Shown here piece by piece: positions 1-12,563 of a stretch of DNA of 64,000 nucleotides. Made by a program: the position numbers and the translations under genes. Below the pieces are notes generated by a model. The model did no database searches. It was not told where the DNA came from and saw only the letters and a program-made list of their open reading frames with translations. Within the stretch, counting starts at the first letter, position 1. The number at the start of each line of letters is the position of its first letter. The DNA comes from Patella vulgata (taxonomy: Eukaryota; Mollusca; Gastropoda; Patellidae), in the NCBI RefSeq assembly GCF_932274485.2, contig NC_065886.2:45743501-45807500 (forward strand), read 5' to 3'.

Positions 1-35
1 CTGGGCATATTATAAATACTTAGAAGATGCACTGC

Positions 36-398
36 AATTAGGTAAATAGTTGGATCGCTAACCTGGAGGTCCCATGTTCGATCCCTGCGTTGGCCGAGAA
101 AGCTTAACAGGATTTTTGTTGTGGTTCCCCCTCGTCAGCGGTGCTGGACATAGACCTGGCAAGGAACAATGTATAGTCATTTGGACGAGATGAAAAAATA
201 CAAGGTCCTGTGTACACATTGGAGTACACGCAAAAAATCCCTTGACAGTTGGAATTTGATATAAGAGTAGGCCGTAGTTCCTCTATCCAGGCAAAATTTC
301 CCTTAAAGCACACTGTATGGCATATGCCCGTCTTCATTAGCCCAGTAGGAGTAGAACAATAGGATGTTAAATCCCATATTATTTTATTTCATTCCATT
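36..398 (+). mobile_element. SINE family A, copy 1
   Basis: tRNA-derived SINE. A B-box-like GTTCGATCCC lies near 73-83, a unique body follows and the 3' end is an ATTTC-type tail. The same body appears at several places in the window. It lies in a presumed NAA15 intron, sense to the gene. The A box is poorly preserved here. Confidence 0.75.
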
Positions 399-672
399 TA
401 TCATCATTTATACCTGAATGATGTAGGCTAATTATTTTTACCTTTGTTTTGTTGTGTGTTGATCTATAGATGTCTCCCAGGATTCAGTTCACAACTCAAA
501 TACTTGACTCAGCAAGCAATTTCATCAAACAAAACAAAGGTTTATTCAAAAAAGGAAACGATATAGGATCAGTGTTTTAATTGGTTAATTAATGTTGCGA
601 ATGCTTTGCTTAAAATAGCTTTTCTCTCACCTTATCAGTTTTATAATATATTTCTGGTATATATTTATTCAG

Positions 673-3600
673 ACAATGTGGAAGAAAGATGTAAGATATA
701 TTCCGAGAAAGAGAAGAAGTTTCCACGGGCAACTGCACCAAAAAGATTACCATTAACCTTTACAACAGGTAATGTATATCAAATATACAGATCTCTGATT
801 AATTAACTTTTATTAATGTTAGCAGAGCTGGCTGGTAAAATTGTTTGACATACCAGTTGAAAAAATATAAACCCTATTAAAATTCAGAGTCGCACAACAG
901 TCTGTAGAAGAGTTACTCCCCTTGTTGCAGAAACCCTCTTAATTCTTTGCAGATTTTTTTTTTCAAGTTAGCTGAGATTGTTCAGCAAATCCTATAGAAA
1001 TTCAGATTTGCCCATCAATTATCTGCATTGTTAATGCCCATAACCTTTAAAACATGTAATCCAGGCTTCAAAATTCTGTGAATTTTCAAACTAATAAGTG
1101 CCTGTTGTAAACACCATTCCTTTGTAAATTTCCAATGAAGATAGACTTAAAATAAGATGTACAATTGTCATGAAAGTAAACCATCACATGCATTGGATCT
1201 TTTTGTTTGGTTTTGGTAATAAGTTCACTCTAATGTTGATCGTTTTAAGGAGCTGGGTTGGTGTAACATTTAATACAATAGTTGCATGAATTCTAAAATA
1301 TTCTTTTTATATTAGTGTTTACATAGTTAATAAAACTTTATTTTTCTTTCAGGTGATACATTTAGAAGGTTAACAGACACATTTTTGCGGACAGCTATTA
1401 GGAAAGGAGTACCTCCACTGTTTGTGACAATGAGACCTCTTTACACAGACCCAGCCAAGGTGACATATTTGCTTGTTTTAATAGCATCTCAAATTTAAAG
1501 TGTACTTTAAATTATATAGTGGGGATACCAACATAATATTAAAAAGTCAGGAGTAATTTTCAAGCCCTATACCCATTTTACATAAATATCACAGTCTTGC
1601 CATTGACTCCTCCTACCATTGCATATGTAAGCTTAAAAATACACAATTATCTTTTTATACACTGACATTGAAATGTTGTATTTTGTTGTCGTCCCTGTCT
1701 ATTGGTCTACAGACGACATTTATCATCTGATCTCTTTAAGATTTATATATGTTGAGATGGAGAAATCCTATTACAGCGATCAATTGATATGACTCGTAAA
1801 TTGAAAGTTATGTTTGTCTCGACAATGCCTCAGTAGGCAGAAGTATCTCCAATTTTGCATTTAATTGGATTTGAACATAACTTGCTGTCTGTAACTAAAG
1901 TTGAATCAGGTCTTTAACTATGTTATGGGAGTCACCCCCTTTTTAAGTCCATGGTACACCATGGTGTCATTATTAGTAATAGATTTGATATATTTGTATC
2001 GCACAGATTATAAATTGTAATTGGATTATTATTTGTTAGGTGAAAATTATAGAAGAACTTGCTCTGAGTTATGTAAAGAACTTAAAAGAAACAGATTATT
2101 TTGAAGCTAACTGTAAGTAATTTAATGGATGATATTACTTATGATACATGTATATTGTTATCAAGTTACAATAATTTGATAAATACAGTTTTAATATACG
2201 GTTAATGACTTACTTCGTTAATGCACAGTTTTTATTGTCCTTGATAAACTCACCTTGTAAACCTGACAACAGATCGTTAAATCAATTGGATCAATGGAAT
2301 TGTATAGAATTATACATGTTAATTATATCTATAATATATGTATCTTAGTTAACAACAAACTTTTACATGCTTATCTTTTCACCACTTCTATTTTCTGTTG
2401 TATGTATTGCATGTGCAGTTAATAGGGTTAGTGTTCAGTTCAAGTTAGCTTATATTACTGCTCAGATTTTGAAATGGTTACAGCTTTTTTTCTAAAGAAC
2501 AATATGATGATTTTTGTTGTGGATTCCCCTTCTGATTCAAATTGATGAGAATTCAACAACTGATCGTTCTATAAAACCTGATTACCCTGATCTCTAATAA
2601 CAATATTCATCGTTATTAAAAAAAACCTGCTTACTTTCTGTTTTATCAGGTGATACATCCGAAGAAAAAGAACCAGCCACTGCCTTATTGTGGACATATT
2701 ATTATCTAGCTCAACATTATGATTATTTAAGTCAGACACAGAAAGCTCTAGAGTATGTAGATGCTGCATTAGAGCATACACCATTACTAATAGAATTATA
2801 TGTTTTAAAGGCCAAAATTAAAAGGGTAAGCTTTATTAGATATAAGAAACTGTACTGTCTGCCTAAAATCTCACATTGCACCATAGACATATTAGATAAA
2901 GTATTAATAATAGAACAATATGATGAGATATGTTGTGGATTCCCCTTCTGATCAACACAATGATGAGAAATTCAACAACTGAATGTTTTATTAAATTAGT
3001 CAGATCACTTTCGATCCAAATTAGACCTAATCTTATTAAAAGCATTATTCTAGATTTTATATAGTTTTAATGTAAGATATAGCCACTGGGAGTTAAATCC
3101 TTATGAAATGAATTAATGTTGCTATCATTATTATCTGTATTTGTGAAAGATGATAATAGTTAAGAAATTATTTCATACAAACTATGACATTGTGCCCTAA
3201 TTTTGTGTAATATTATAATTACAGCATGCAGGTGATATAAATGAAGGTGTTAAATTAATGGATGAGGCCCAGTCATTAGATACAGCAGATAGATATATTA
3301 ATTCAAAATGTGGTAAATACATGCTTAGAGCTAATCTTATACAAGAAGCTGCCGAAATGTGTTCAAAGTTTACAAGGGTAAGTAGATTTATATTGTCTTG
3401 AGGGTTACCAACCTTTCTACCTAGTTCTTGTGTTTTTTGGCAACAGTAACCTGCGTATTCAGCACATACCTACTTAAATACATTTATATTAGAGGCTTTT
3501 ATTGGCTAGCAAAAAAACCGAGGTCCTGTTTACACATTGGCGTGCACATAAAAGACCCCTTGACAGTTGGAATTCGATATATATAAAAGTAGGCACTAGG

Positions 3601-6600
3601 GCTGCTGTCTGTACAAAATTTCCCTCATAGCACACTGTATGGCGTATGTCCATCTTCATTATCCCAGTTCGGAGCAGAACAGTAGGACGTTAAACCCCAT
3701 TTCATTTTATTGGCTAGCAGATAGTGCTCACCCGCTAATCAGCATTTTAAACCAATCTATTGAATTATGAAGGTGTGAGTTCAATTGAAAGAGTTTATTT
3801 TATGCCTGTATTTAGAGATGAATGTCATTGCCAATAAGAATGTATATTATTATAGGAGGGAGTATCGGCAATGGAAAACCTCAATGAAATGCAATGTATG
3901 TGGTTTCAATTAGAGTGTGCCTCATCATATCAAAGATTAGGAAAATGGGGAGAAGCACTTAAAAAATGTCATGAAATAGATAGGGTAAGTGAACACATAT
4001 TACTTATTACAAGATGATTTGAATATTTAATAACAATTTGTATTGGTCAAACCAAATTGTGTTGCTTTCATGAAGAATCCAAGGAAATCAACAAAAACCT
4101 TTGTTTGAATACATGTGATACTAATAGGCACAGGAGATATTTGTAATCATTTACTACTCCTTTTGCAGGATATTTATGAAATATTCTTTAATTTGGCATA
4201 TAGAATATAATTGGTTAAAAGAGTAATGCATTCTGTAGTTTACAAAAAATGACTGAAGAACAATATGATGAGCTTTGTTGTGGATTCCCCTTCTGATTCA
4301 GATTGATGAGAAATTCAACAACTGATTGTTCTTGAGAACCTAGTTCTTATAACAGTAACCTTTTTTAAATGGGTAAATTTTATTGTTAAAGAAGGACTTT
4401 TACGTAATTAAATTTAACAAAATAAAGATCAAAAGGTATTCAATGAAAATATAAAAAACGTAGGTAATATATATGTATACCATCTGTAATGATATGAGTT
4501 ATTGTTCAGGTGTCAACATATGATTATAAAAATATAAAGATAGGGAGTAAAAATAATATGAAGTTAAGATGGCCGCAATCAACTTTAGGATTGAGTAATA
4601 TGATTTTTGGTAATGCGACTTTCAATGTATATCGTCTGAAAGTCCTATATGTCTTTTGAAACTTAAGTTAAATTTGTTCTTTTTTTCTTATAGCATTTTT
4701 CTGAAATAATAGAAGATCAGTTTGATTTTCATACATATTGTATGAGGAAGATGACATTACGAGCTTATGTAGAGTTATTACAATTAGAAGATAAATTGAG
4801 AAGTCATCCATTTTATGTCCGAGCAGCTCACATTGCAATAGAGGTAGGTCTTTTAGAACAAATGTAACATAAAGCTATTTTTGTCTTCATAAAGAACAAC
4901 ATGATATGTTGTGGATTCCCCTTCTGAGAAAACTTGATGTGGAATTCAACAACTGATTGTTCTTATATCAATGATTTAGTCTGTTCACAGTTGTTGTTGG
5001 ACAATATCTGATCTCCGCTTCCTTGATCCATCCTTTAAATATACTCAAAATGATTATTTAACATTTAATTAGGATTTTAACCAAAATATAATAATCTGAC
5101 TTTATTTCAGATTTATTTACATCTACATGATCATCCCTGGACACCTGAAAGTGAACAGAACAATGATCTAGATTCAGGTAATTATTCTTCATAATTTATA
5201 TTTATACGAATACTCATCTAGCTTACTTAAATATAAGGAAATAAAAGAAATCAAATTATCAGTCTATAAACTTTAGTTACCTGTAATCTCAGCTTGTATA
5301 ATTGTTCTTCAGTAAAACAATTTAAATTCAAGTCTTCTGTGATGGTACATCGTGTGGGAGAAGATTGTTACATTATTATTACTTTAAAAAGTAAAGATTA
5401 TCATGTGGAAAAGATTTTGAAAAAATTTCAGTTTTAAACTGTTTAAAAATTTCAAATCTTAAACGATTGTAGTGTTGTCTGCTTGAGTTTCACAGGTTTG
5501 GAGCTACCGAAGTGAGCAATTACTAATAAGTTCTTGCTGTTAGGAAAATGTATTTGGATGATATTTTTTAAAAGTCAATTTAAGAATAAAATGTGTGTTA
5601 TTAATACTTCATTTGGAATTTTCTATTCTGATGTATTTCTTATAAATACATTCTGTGTACCTCATCATAATACAAACTTTGTTTTTATTGTAGAAAATTT
5701 AACACCAGCAGAATTACGAAAGTTAAAAAGAAAACAGAAAAAGAAAGAAAGGAAAGCAGAAGAAGAGAGAGAGAAACAGTTAGCTGAACAAAAGAAAAGA
5801 GAACAACAGAATAAAAAATCTCAGGATAATGATCTGGATGGACCGAAAGAAGAAGAACTTATTCCAGATGAATTAGCAAAAGTAAGATTATATCTTGATT
5901 AAAAATATAATAAAAACCTACTTTCAACCAAAAAATTGTCAATAAAACATATCAAAGATGTCTGCTGTATTTTTATGTTGGTCCTTGTTAATTTATTTCA
6001 GACTGATAATCCACTGGAGGGTGCCATCAAATTTTTAAAACCACTTCAACTGCTGAGTCCTAATTTAGTCCAAACTCATGTTGTAGCTTATGAAATATAT
6101 TCTAGAAAAGGTAAATAGAATGGTATAGATATATATAATATAATCAAGGTTATATCATCTTCTACATAGAACTTGACTTGATTATCAAGGCACTTGGGAT
6201 ATGAAAAGATTTATTATAAGGTTGCGATTTGGTTCGTATAAAGATACAAAAGCCATGTTTCGACAGGCTATTGCATTCATATACACAGTTGAAAATTTGG
6301 CATTTGTCCCTCTGAATTGACAGTAGATAATATGACTTAGTGGATTCAAGATCTATTTCCTAGAGTAGTCTTGTGTGCTATCTTAAATTAGCACATTATT
6401 TTATTAGAGAAAATCTGTTAGAAACTGATATGCCAGATGTCTGTGTTAAGTATTTTGTTTAATTATGTTACAGGAAAGTTATTATTGATGTTACAGTCTA
6501 TAAAACGTGGTTATCAGATAGATAAAGATGATCCTCAATTTCATACTTGTTTTATTAGATTCTTATTACATGGTAAGTATAATACATCCCTGATAAATGA

Positions 6601-8148
6601 TTGGCTTCTCACAGGCTGACATGAAAAATGTGGGCAGTTGTTTGGATATTCTGGTTTCTTCCCACTTATTGATATAAAGATATCCATTATGTTAGTTATT
6701 GTTGAGTGGAGATTAAACCCCAAATTAAGTTTACTTTGTGTATGCACGACATGATAATAATTAAGTAAGACTTGCTGTACAACCTGTTTTATTTCAATTT
6801 TATAGAAACTTCTGATCTACATTATCAGAATTTGTCAGAAATTTCATGTTGGTACGTATGTGAATATTGATAATGGTTGATGTAAATGAATATATTGATG
6901 TTTGATATTTACAGTAAAGAAAGTAGGTGAATTAAGTGAAGGAGTTAAAACTGTGATAGAACAAGAAGTAGAAAAATTAACAGATAATAAACCAATAAGT
7001 CGAATAAATCAACAATTCCTAGATCGTAATCATAACTCTCTTCCTCATTTATTTGCGGGTAAGTTTTAATAATTTGTACTATTTGAAACTCATGTTTAAT
7101 GCTACCTGTACAAGACTATATGTCTAGATAAGTTATAATTGCCCACTGTAATACCTGGAATGAACAAATTATAGTCTGAATCTTAAAAGAATATTTAGAT
7201 TTAATGTGCACTGAGGTTTGATGTTTTGTGTTAAAGATGATTTTGAGTTAAATTTTGATGGTTAATTGGTACAGAAGATGGCCTTTTGTCTGATAAACAC
7301 TCCAGTGAAATATATAACCACAGGTCTCTACAATTGTACCGATAAACAAACTCAGATAAATATACATGGTACTACACATGATTTGATCAATTGAAGTGTG
7401 CTGTTCGTAAATTTACGAATTCTTTGTGAAATGGACCCATGGTGAGGTAACACAATCACGTGTAAAAATTAACAAGTTTTGGTTGCTATGAATGGAGATT
7501 TCAGTACGTCTGTCCAGCTGTGGTGTGTCATAAACTGGTGTAATTATATTCTTCTGTATGTGTAATATGTATTCTAGGTGGTCAGATGATGTATTTAATT
7601 GATCCTTCTACAAGGGAATTAGCTATAAAATTAGCTACAACAGTATCAAGTAATGTTAAAGGTGTAACAAGATTGGTAAGTTCAGATAAAGATTTATTCT
7701 GGACAAACATAAAACTGATTCAAACAATTTAATGTTAGACAAGTCATTGTTAAGTATCTTCACTTGTCACATAAACAAGACGAATATACATTCAAATACG
7801 GAAAGACAAAATACTATATTTACTAGGTGACACTCAATCAAGGCAGTGTATTTAGATCACTGTTCCACTTAACCTTACAAAGACAAATTTTTGATAAGAG
7901 ACAGAATGTGCTTACCATTAAACAATATTTTTTTTTATGAAACCGGCCATTGAAAATATGTTTATTCTGTTTTTCAGGTGTGTATAGATGTACTTGATTC
8001 TCTGTGTAAAGGAGATTTTGGAATGTGTGAACGTGAGGCAACAGACTATCAGGCACAATGCCACAATATTTTCCCTTATGCAACAGCATTTATGATACCG
8101 GACAATAATCCAACAGAACCCATGTTATCAAATGGATCAGCGTCTTAA
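673..8148 (+). CDS. NAA15: NAA15, NatA auxiliary subunit (5' partial)
   Basis: Auxiliary, ribosome-anchoring TPR subunit of the NatA N-terminal acetyltransferase, which acetylates Ser/Ala/Thr/Gly/Val N-termini together with NAA10. Fourteen exons are visible: 673-768, 1353-1459, 2040-2112, 2650-2825, 3225-3377, 3856-3984, 4694-4843, 5111-5177, 5694-5881, 6002-6110, 6474-6572, 6915-7058, 7578-7675, 7978-8148. All join with GT-AG borders in consistent phase, giving 585 codons plus TAA. Recognisable family stretches are [54 protein letters not shown] and [20 protein letters not shown] Lys/Glu-rich coiled coil in exon 9 ([19 protein letters not shown]) is typical. The first exon starts in phase 1, so upstream exons encoding the N-terminal TPRs lie outside the window. 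NAA16 is the vertebrate paralogue; one gene is usual in invertebrates. Several introns carry a 75-bp palindromic repeat. Confidence 0.96.
2496..2570. mobile_element. 75-bp palindromic MITE-like repeat, copy 1
   Basis: Ends AGAAC/GTTCT with an inner inverted pair GTTGTGGATT / AATTCAACAAC. Three further copies lie in NAA15 introns at 2912-2988, 4257-4332 and 4893-4963. Confidence 0.85.
2912..2988. mobile_element. 75-bp palindromic repeat, copy 2
   Basis: Same core (TTGTGGATTCCCCTTCTGAT), slightly diverged right end. It lies in the next NAA15 intron. Confidence 0.85.
3518..3709 (+). mobile_element. SINE family A, 5'-truncated copy
   Basis: 3' half of the family A body, ending GGACGTTAAACCCCATTTC with the usual tail. 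It lies in a NAA15 intron, sense orientation. Confidence 0.8.
4257..4332. mobile_element. 75-bp palindromic repeat, copy 3
   Basis: Closely matches copy 1 from AGAACAATATGATGA to GATTGTTCT; intronic. Confidence 0.85.
4893..4963. mobile_element. 75-bp palindromic repeat, copy 4
   Basis: Slightly shorter copy with the same ends and the same core orientation; intronic. Confidence 0.85.
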
Positions 8149-10860
8149 TTTACATAGTAAATAAATTTGGAGTGGATTAAGATATAAGTGTGGATAAACT
8201 GTGTGTCGAGTTGTTCTAAAGGAAAGTTTGGAGTGACCATCTATTACAGGCATAATGGGGAATATTAACCTACAAACTTTCAACTATGTTTTCCCACATT
8301 ACGACAAAAAAATTGATGCAGTTTATATATAATGTATTATACATGTTATTTTTTATGAAACGTGTGAATAGAAGTTCTAGTTCAAAATAATATACAGAGA
8401 CTGTTAATAGTTATTATATTATTATAACTTCTCCCTCCCTCCCTCACAATCCTATATGGCAAATTTCAAATGTAATTTTTTTTTTCCACAATTTTTTTTG
8501 TCTGATTAACGAATGAATTACAAAATGTTCCGAAAAAGAGATATGATTAAAAGTTTATTTTGATTGACAGCTATCTGTAATCCATTATAGTCACACAATT
8601 TGCATTTAATTGTATATATCTACGATTGTTGAATATTAAGTTAACAATGATGAAATATCTGATTAATTTCATGCTAAAATATGGAGTGTTATCCCTGATA
8701 TGGATAACCATATTTTGTGTTTATTAGATTGTGATTACAGAAGATAATCGAGTCTTTCGATCAAACATAACAAATCTATAAGCAATACAGTCTATTAATC
8801 TGTAGACTTATTGTAATTTCTGATTTAAAAACTGTTAAATCTGTTCATGGAAAGATATTGTCTAGATATTGATCCATAGTTTTTCACTACATCAATAATA
8901 TATCACTTTAAGCAAGCAATGCAGCTGTTACTGAGAGTTAAACACATATTTATTTGTTAGAAAATCTGAACTTGATGTATATGAAATTTTCTAGCCAATT
9001 TTGTAGATATGGAATATATGAAGCATCAATAGTTTAACACTTCTATTGGCAATAGGTTAAATAATAATTTTTAGGCAACTGTCAATTTTTAAATCAGGAA
9101 TATTTTTTTCTATAAAGTGTATTTCTACTAAATTTTCTATCTGTGTTATGTTTAAAGGTTGATACCAGATGTTGAAGGATTTTAAAGGGTCATGACCTAT
9201 AGAAAATATTTCAATGTCCTCAACTAAAGCCAAGAAACCTCAGCTTTCAGATCTTAATGTTGTGCTTGTTATGAAAATATTCCATTCATTAAATGGAATC
9301 AATCTATGTACTGTTTTTTTTTTTTTCAATGTGTTACTGGCTGTCATCTTTAGGTAATTCAGATTTTAATAAAACAGAAGACAGCCAAGTGGAGAAAATG
9401 TCTGCTGTACAACAGAAGTTTTGAGCTGGCGTTCCTTAGCTTTATAAAGTTCTTTAGAGAGAAGAAAAACTTTTCACATGACAAAATTCATGGCTTCTTC
9501 TTATATGGATCGTTTTTGTGTAATTGAATTTTGATTTAGTTGTTGTCATATTAATATTCTATTTATTACAGACTCTAAGTTATATTTGATGAATTTTGTT
9601 AAAAATAATTTTGTGGTCATCAAAACATTGTTGTGCTTAGTGTAAAGAAGAATTTTAATTAATCATGAAGAGTAAAATCAGAGAAAGGAATCAAATTTCT
9701 ACTTAAAGTGGGTAGACATCTTTTACTCGGTGATTATATTTTCCACATCTATGTTAATTTCACAGTATTTTTATCTAATTTGTACTTTAATTTTTATACC
9801 AAATAGAATAATAAACATTTGTGTCAAATATTTTCATAGAAAAAACCAAAGTGAATTTATCTCTCAACTTTGAGTGTATATCATTTGGGATTGTTGGTAG
9901 ATGAAATCATAACTTGAAAAATAATTATATTCTTTCACCCAACATGTAAATTATTTGTAATAGTACAGACAGCTTTATGGATAATGTTTCAATAAGATTA
10001 CTGTCAATATCACTGCTTGATAACGGCGAGAGTAACCTTCTTATTGAAACGTTGCAGTTGATATATGTTGTTAATGTTATCCACAAAGTTGCCTGTATTA
10101 TTATATATTGCTAAATTTATTTTGTACTGGATCATTGTATTGGAAATATTAAATCCATTATTCGCTTGAGGTTCGATAGTTTATTAGCAAGTTGAATTCT
10201 TTCATGGAATTAATTATTCCATATCTAGCTTGTTTCACATATCACTACAGATGTTCACCAGATTCATTGATTTCAACACATTTATTAATTCATCTGCCAG
10301 TGGTGATGCTTTTTATAAATATATTCTTTCAGGGAAGTTGTATGTAAAATTCTGAATACTGGTATAGTTATTAAATTCTATTGATGATTTTGCTTGATAT
10401 TAAATCCTGTGTTTAATCAAATTATTCACAGTATTAAAAGTATTTAATTAAATATTATTAAAATCAGCTTTGGTTGTACATTGTACCAAATATACAAGTT
10501 TTAATCTTGTTCTGTTAAAAGCAATTTGCGTCATTTTCAACGTTATTGTACAGAGCATGATTTTGGGGTTTTTTTTCAAGATAATGTATTTTGTAAGTTT
10601 TCTTTGGCTAAAAAAAATATAGGTTTAAAAAATATTGCAAATGAAGGCAATTGTGTGCTATGTGAATAAACTTTCGTCTTTTTTTTATGAACATTACCTA
10701 TGAAAATTTGTTTTTTTTATATGTTGGTCAATTTTATTATTGCCTATCTTTCGAGCAAGATAACTTTAATTCTAGAGAATTCATTATTATACACTGATGT
10801 GACTGTTGTCAAACATAATGAATCATGGTTGTAAACTAGACATGAGAAGTAAACAAACCA
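8149..10860 (+). other. NAA15 3' UTR and downstream spacer
   Basis: No coding potential was recognised. The stretch is AT-rich and begins as the NAA15 3' UTR. AATAAA-like signals occur near 9809 and 10663, so the UTR may end near either. A small palindromic MITE sits at 9963-10103. The poly-A site cannot be fixed from sequence alone. Confidence 0.6.
9963..10103. mobile_element. Palindromic MITE, short copy
   Basis: Ends ACAGACAGCTTTATGGATAA and, inverted, ACAGGCAACTTTGTGGATAA. The core includes TTGATAACGGCGAGAGTAAC, shared with 23484-23714. It lies downstream of NAA15. Confidence 0.75.
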
Positions 10861-12563
10861 CAGAGACCATAACTTTATTTTACAGGGAAAAGTAGTCACA
10901 AGGGGTAAAAATCAAGTCATTAACTGGGTGGGGTCGGCACAGATTAACATGTGAACCTCTTGCAGTAGGATGAGTACTGGTAGTGTGCAATTATGTAGTC
11001 TTTGTAAGATAACTGGTCGGTCTTGTCAACGTGCTGTTGTCCAGGCCCCTGTCTGCTGAAAACTTAGTCCCAGGATGGTAGGAATTTTAATTCAAACCCC
11101 ATTTGTGCATAAAGTACTCGGCTACATGGTTGACTTATTGTGAATGGATTGTGATAAAAGAACAAGATCACAATCATGTACCAATGTTCGACCATGGATG
11201 ACAACTGCAATCTGATTCTATGAAACCCATAACTTTACTTCCAGTGATTGGATATCAACTAAACCATGACTGAATTAACGTTATATCATCAGTAAGTCAG
11301 AAGATTAACATCGGAACATGTCTAAATAGCCTACTGCAATCTGATTGGTCTCGTCATTTAAAATGAAATAACTTTACTCTTAGTATCTGATTTTGAGTTT
11401 CCAGCGTATTTGGTTTCAAATAATGTCCTAAATCTCAAAGGCAAAAACTTGTGGGCATGTGGTGTAGAAAATTTCAACTTACAACTGGAAAAATTTTTCC
11501 ACTGCATTGCTCAATTTTTTAGATGAACCCATTCCATGTTGGGTCTACATTGAATAATCAAGGTCTTCTACTGTTAGTACATGCTTGTTGGGTGGCAAAA
11601 TGATCTAAAGCATTGGATTTTTGATTGGGGGAATCTGTCCCATACACACATACTGCATAATTAAATTTAGTGAGGAGCAAGCTTGTGTGCACAAACTTTT
11701 ATGGGGATTCCCAGCAATGCTGAAGTGAACTGATGAATTAAAGATCAACTTTTTATTAATCTCGATATGCTATAGTGTTGGAGTACACTGTTAAACTCAT
11801 TTTTCAACTTTCATATTAAATACAAGAAAATTTCAAGAATTAAACATTTTATTATAAATATAAACCCACACCAAAAATCGGACGTGGACATTTAGTAAAA
11901 CAACCATAAAGGCCAAGTTCCAACACCATTATGACAAAGTTGTTTTTTCTCTACATAATATATTTAAATAAAACATTTATTTTATATCTGGATTGACAAT
12001 AATTTAAAAAATTCAGATTTAATTTGGTAACAGACAGTAATATCATTTATATACAATAGCATAAATTTAACAGATATAATTAACATAAAGTATTTGATGT
12101 AGTGACAACCTTTAACTCGCTATGACACAGACCAATATTTTGGGGATAAAGAAAAACAACAGATAAATACTGAACATACATAGAGGCAATGCTACCTACA
12201 TGTGGTTGGCTTTCTTCTCAGCTATTTCAAATTTTTTTGATATTTGGTGAGCTCTAATGCGTTATAAGAATCTGACTTTTTTTGACTGACGAACAAAAAA
12301 ATTTTGATTTTGACAAAGCATTTGGTGATTCTTAGTGGACTTTTAGATGTACTTTTAATTATCAGAATATATCATAATATTCGATTTACAGAACATTTCA
12401 CTATTTTACTGGATTAAGATTTATTTGCATGACCAGTGGTCACCATAATACCATACAAACAGAATTTGAGATACAGAAATAAAAACAGATGTGACAATAT
12501 AGATACAATATTGTAGGTAAAATAAAGTTCAATGTATGTATGTACAAAGAAATAAAATTCAAT
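10861..12563. other. NAA15-SRPRA convergent spacer and SRPRA 3' UTR
   Basis: No gene was recognised. The right part (about 11845-12563) reads as the 3' UTR of SRPRA on the minus strand, with minus-strand AATAAA near 11847 and further copies near 11970. The rest (10860-11840) shows no open frame or repeat I can name. Confidence 0.5.
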
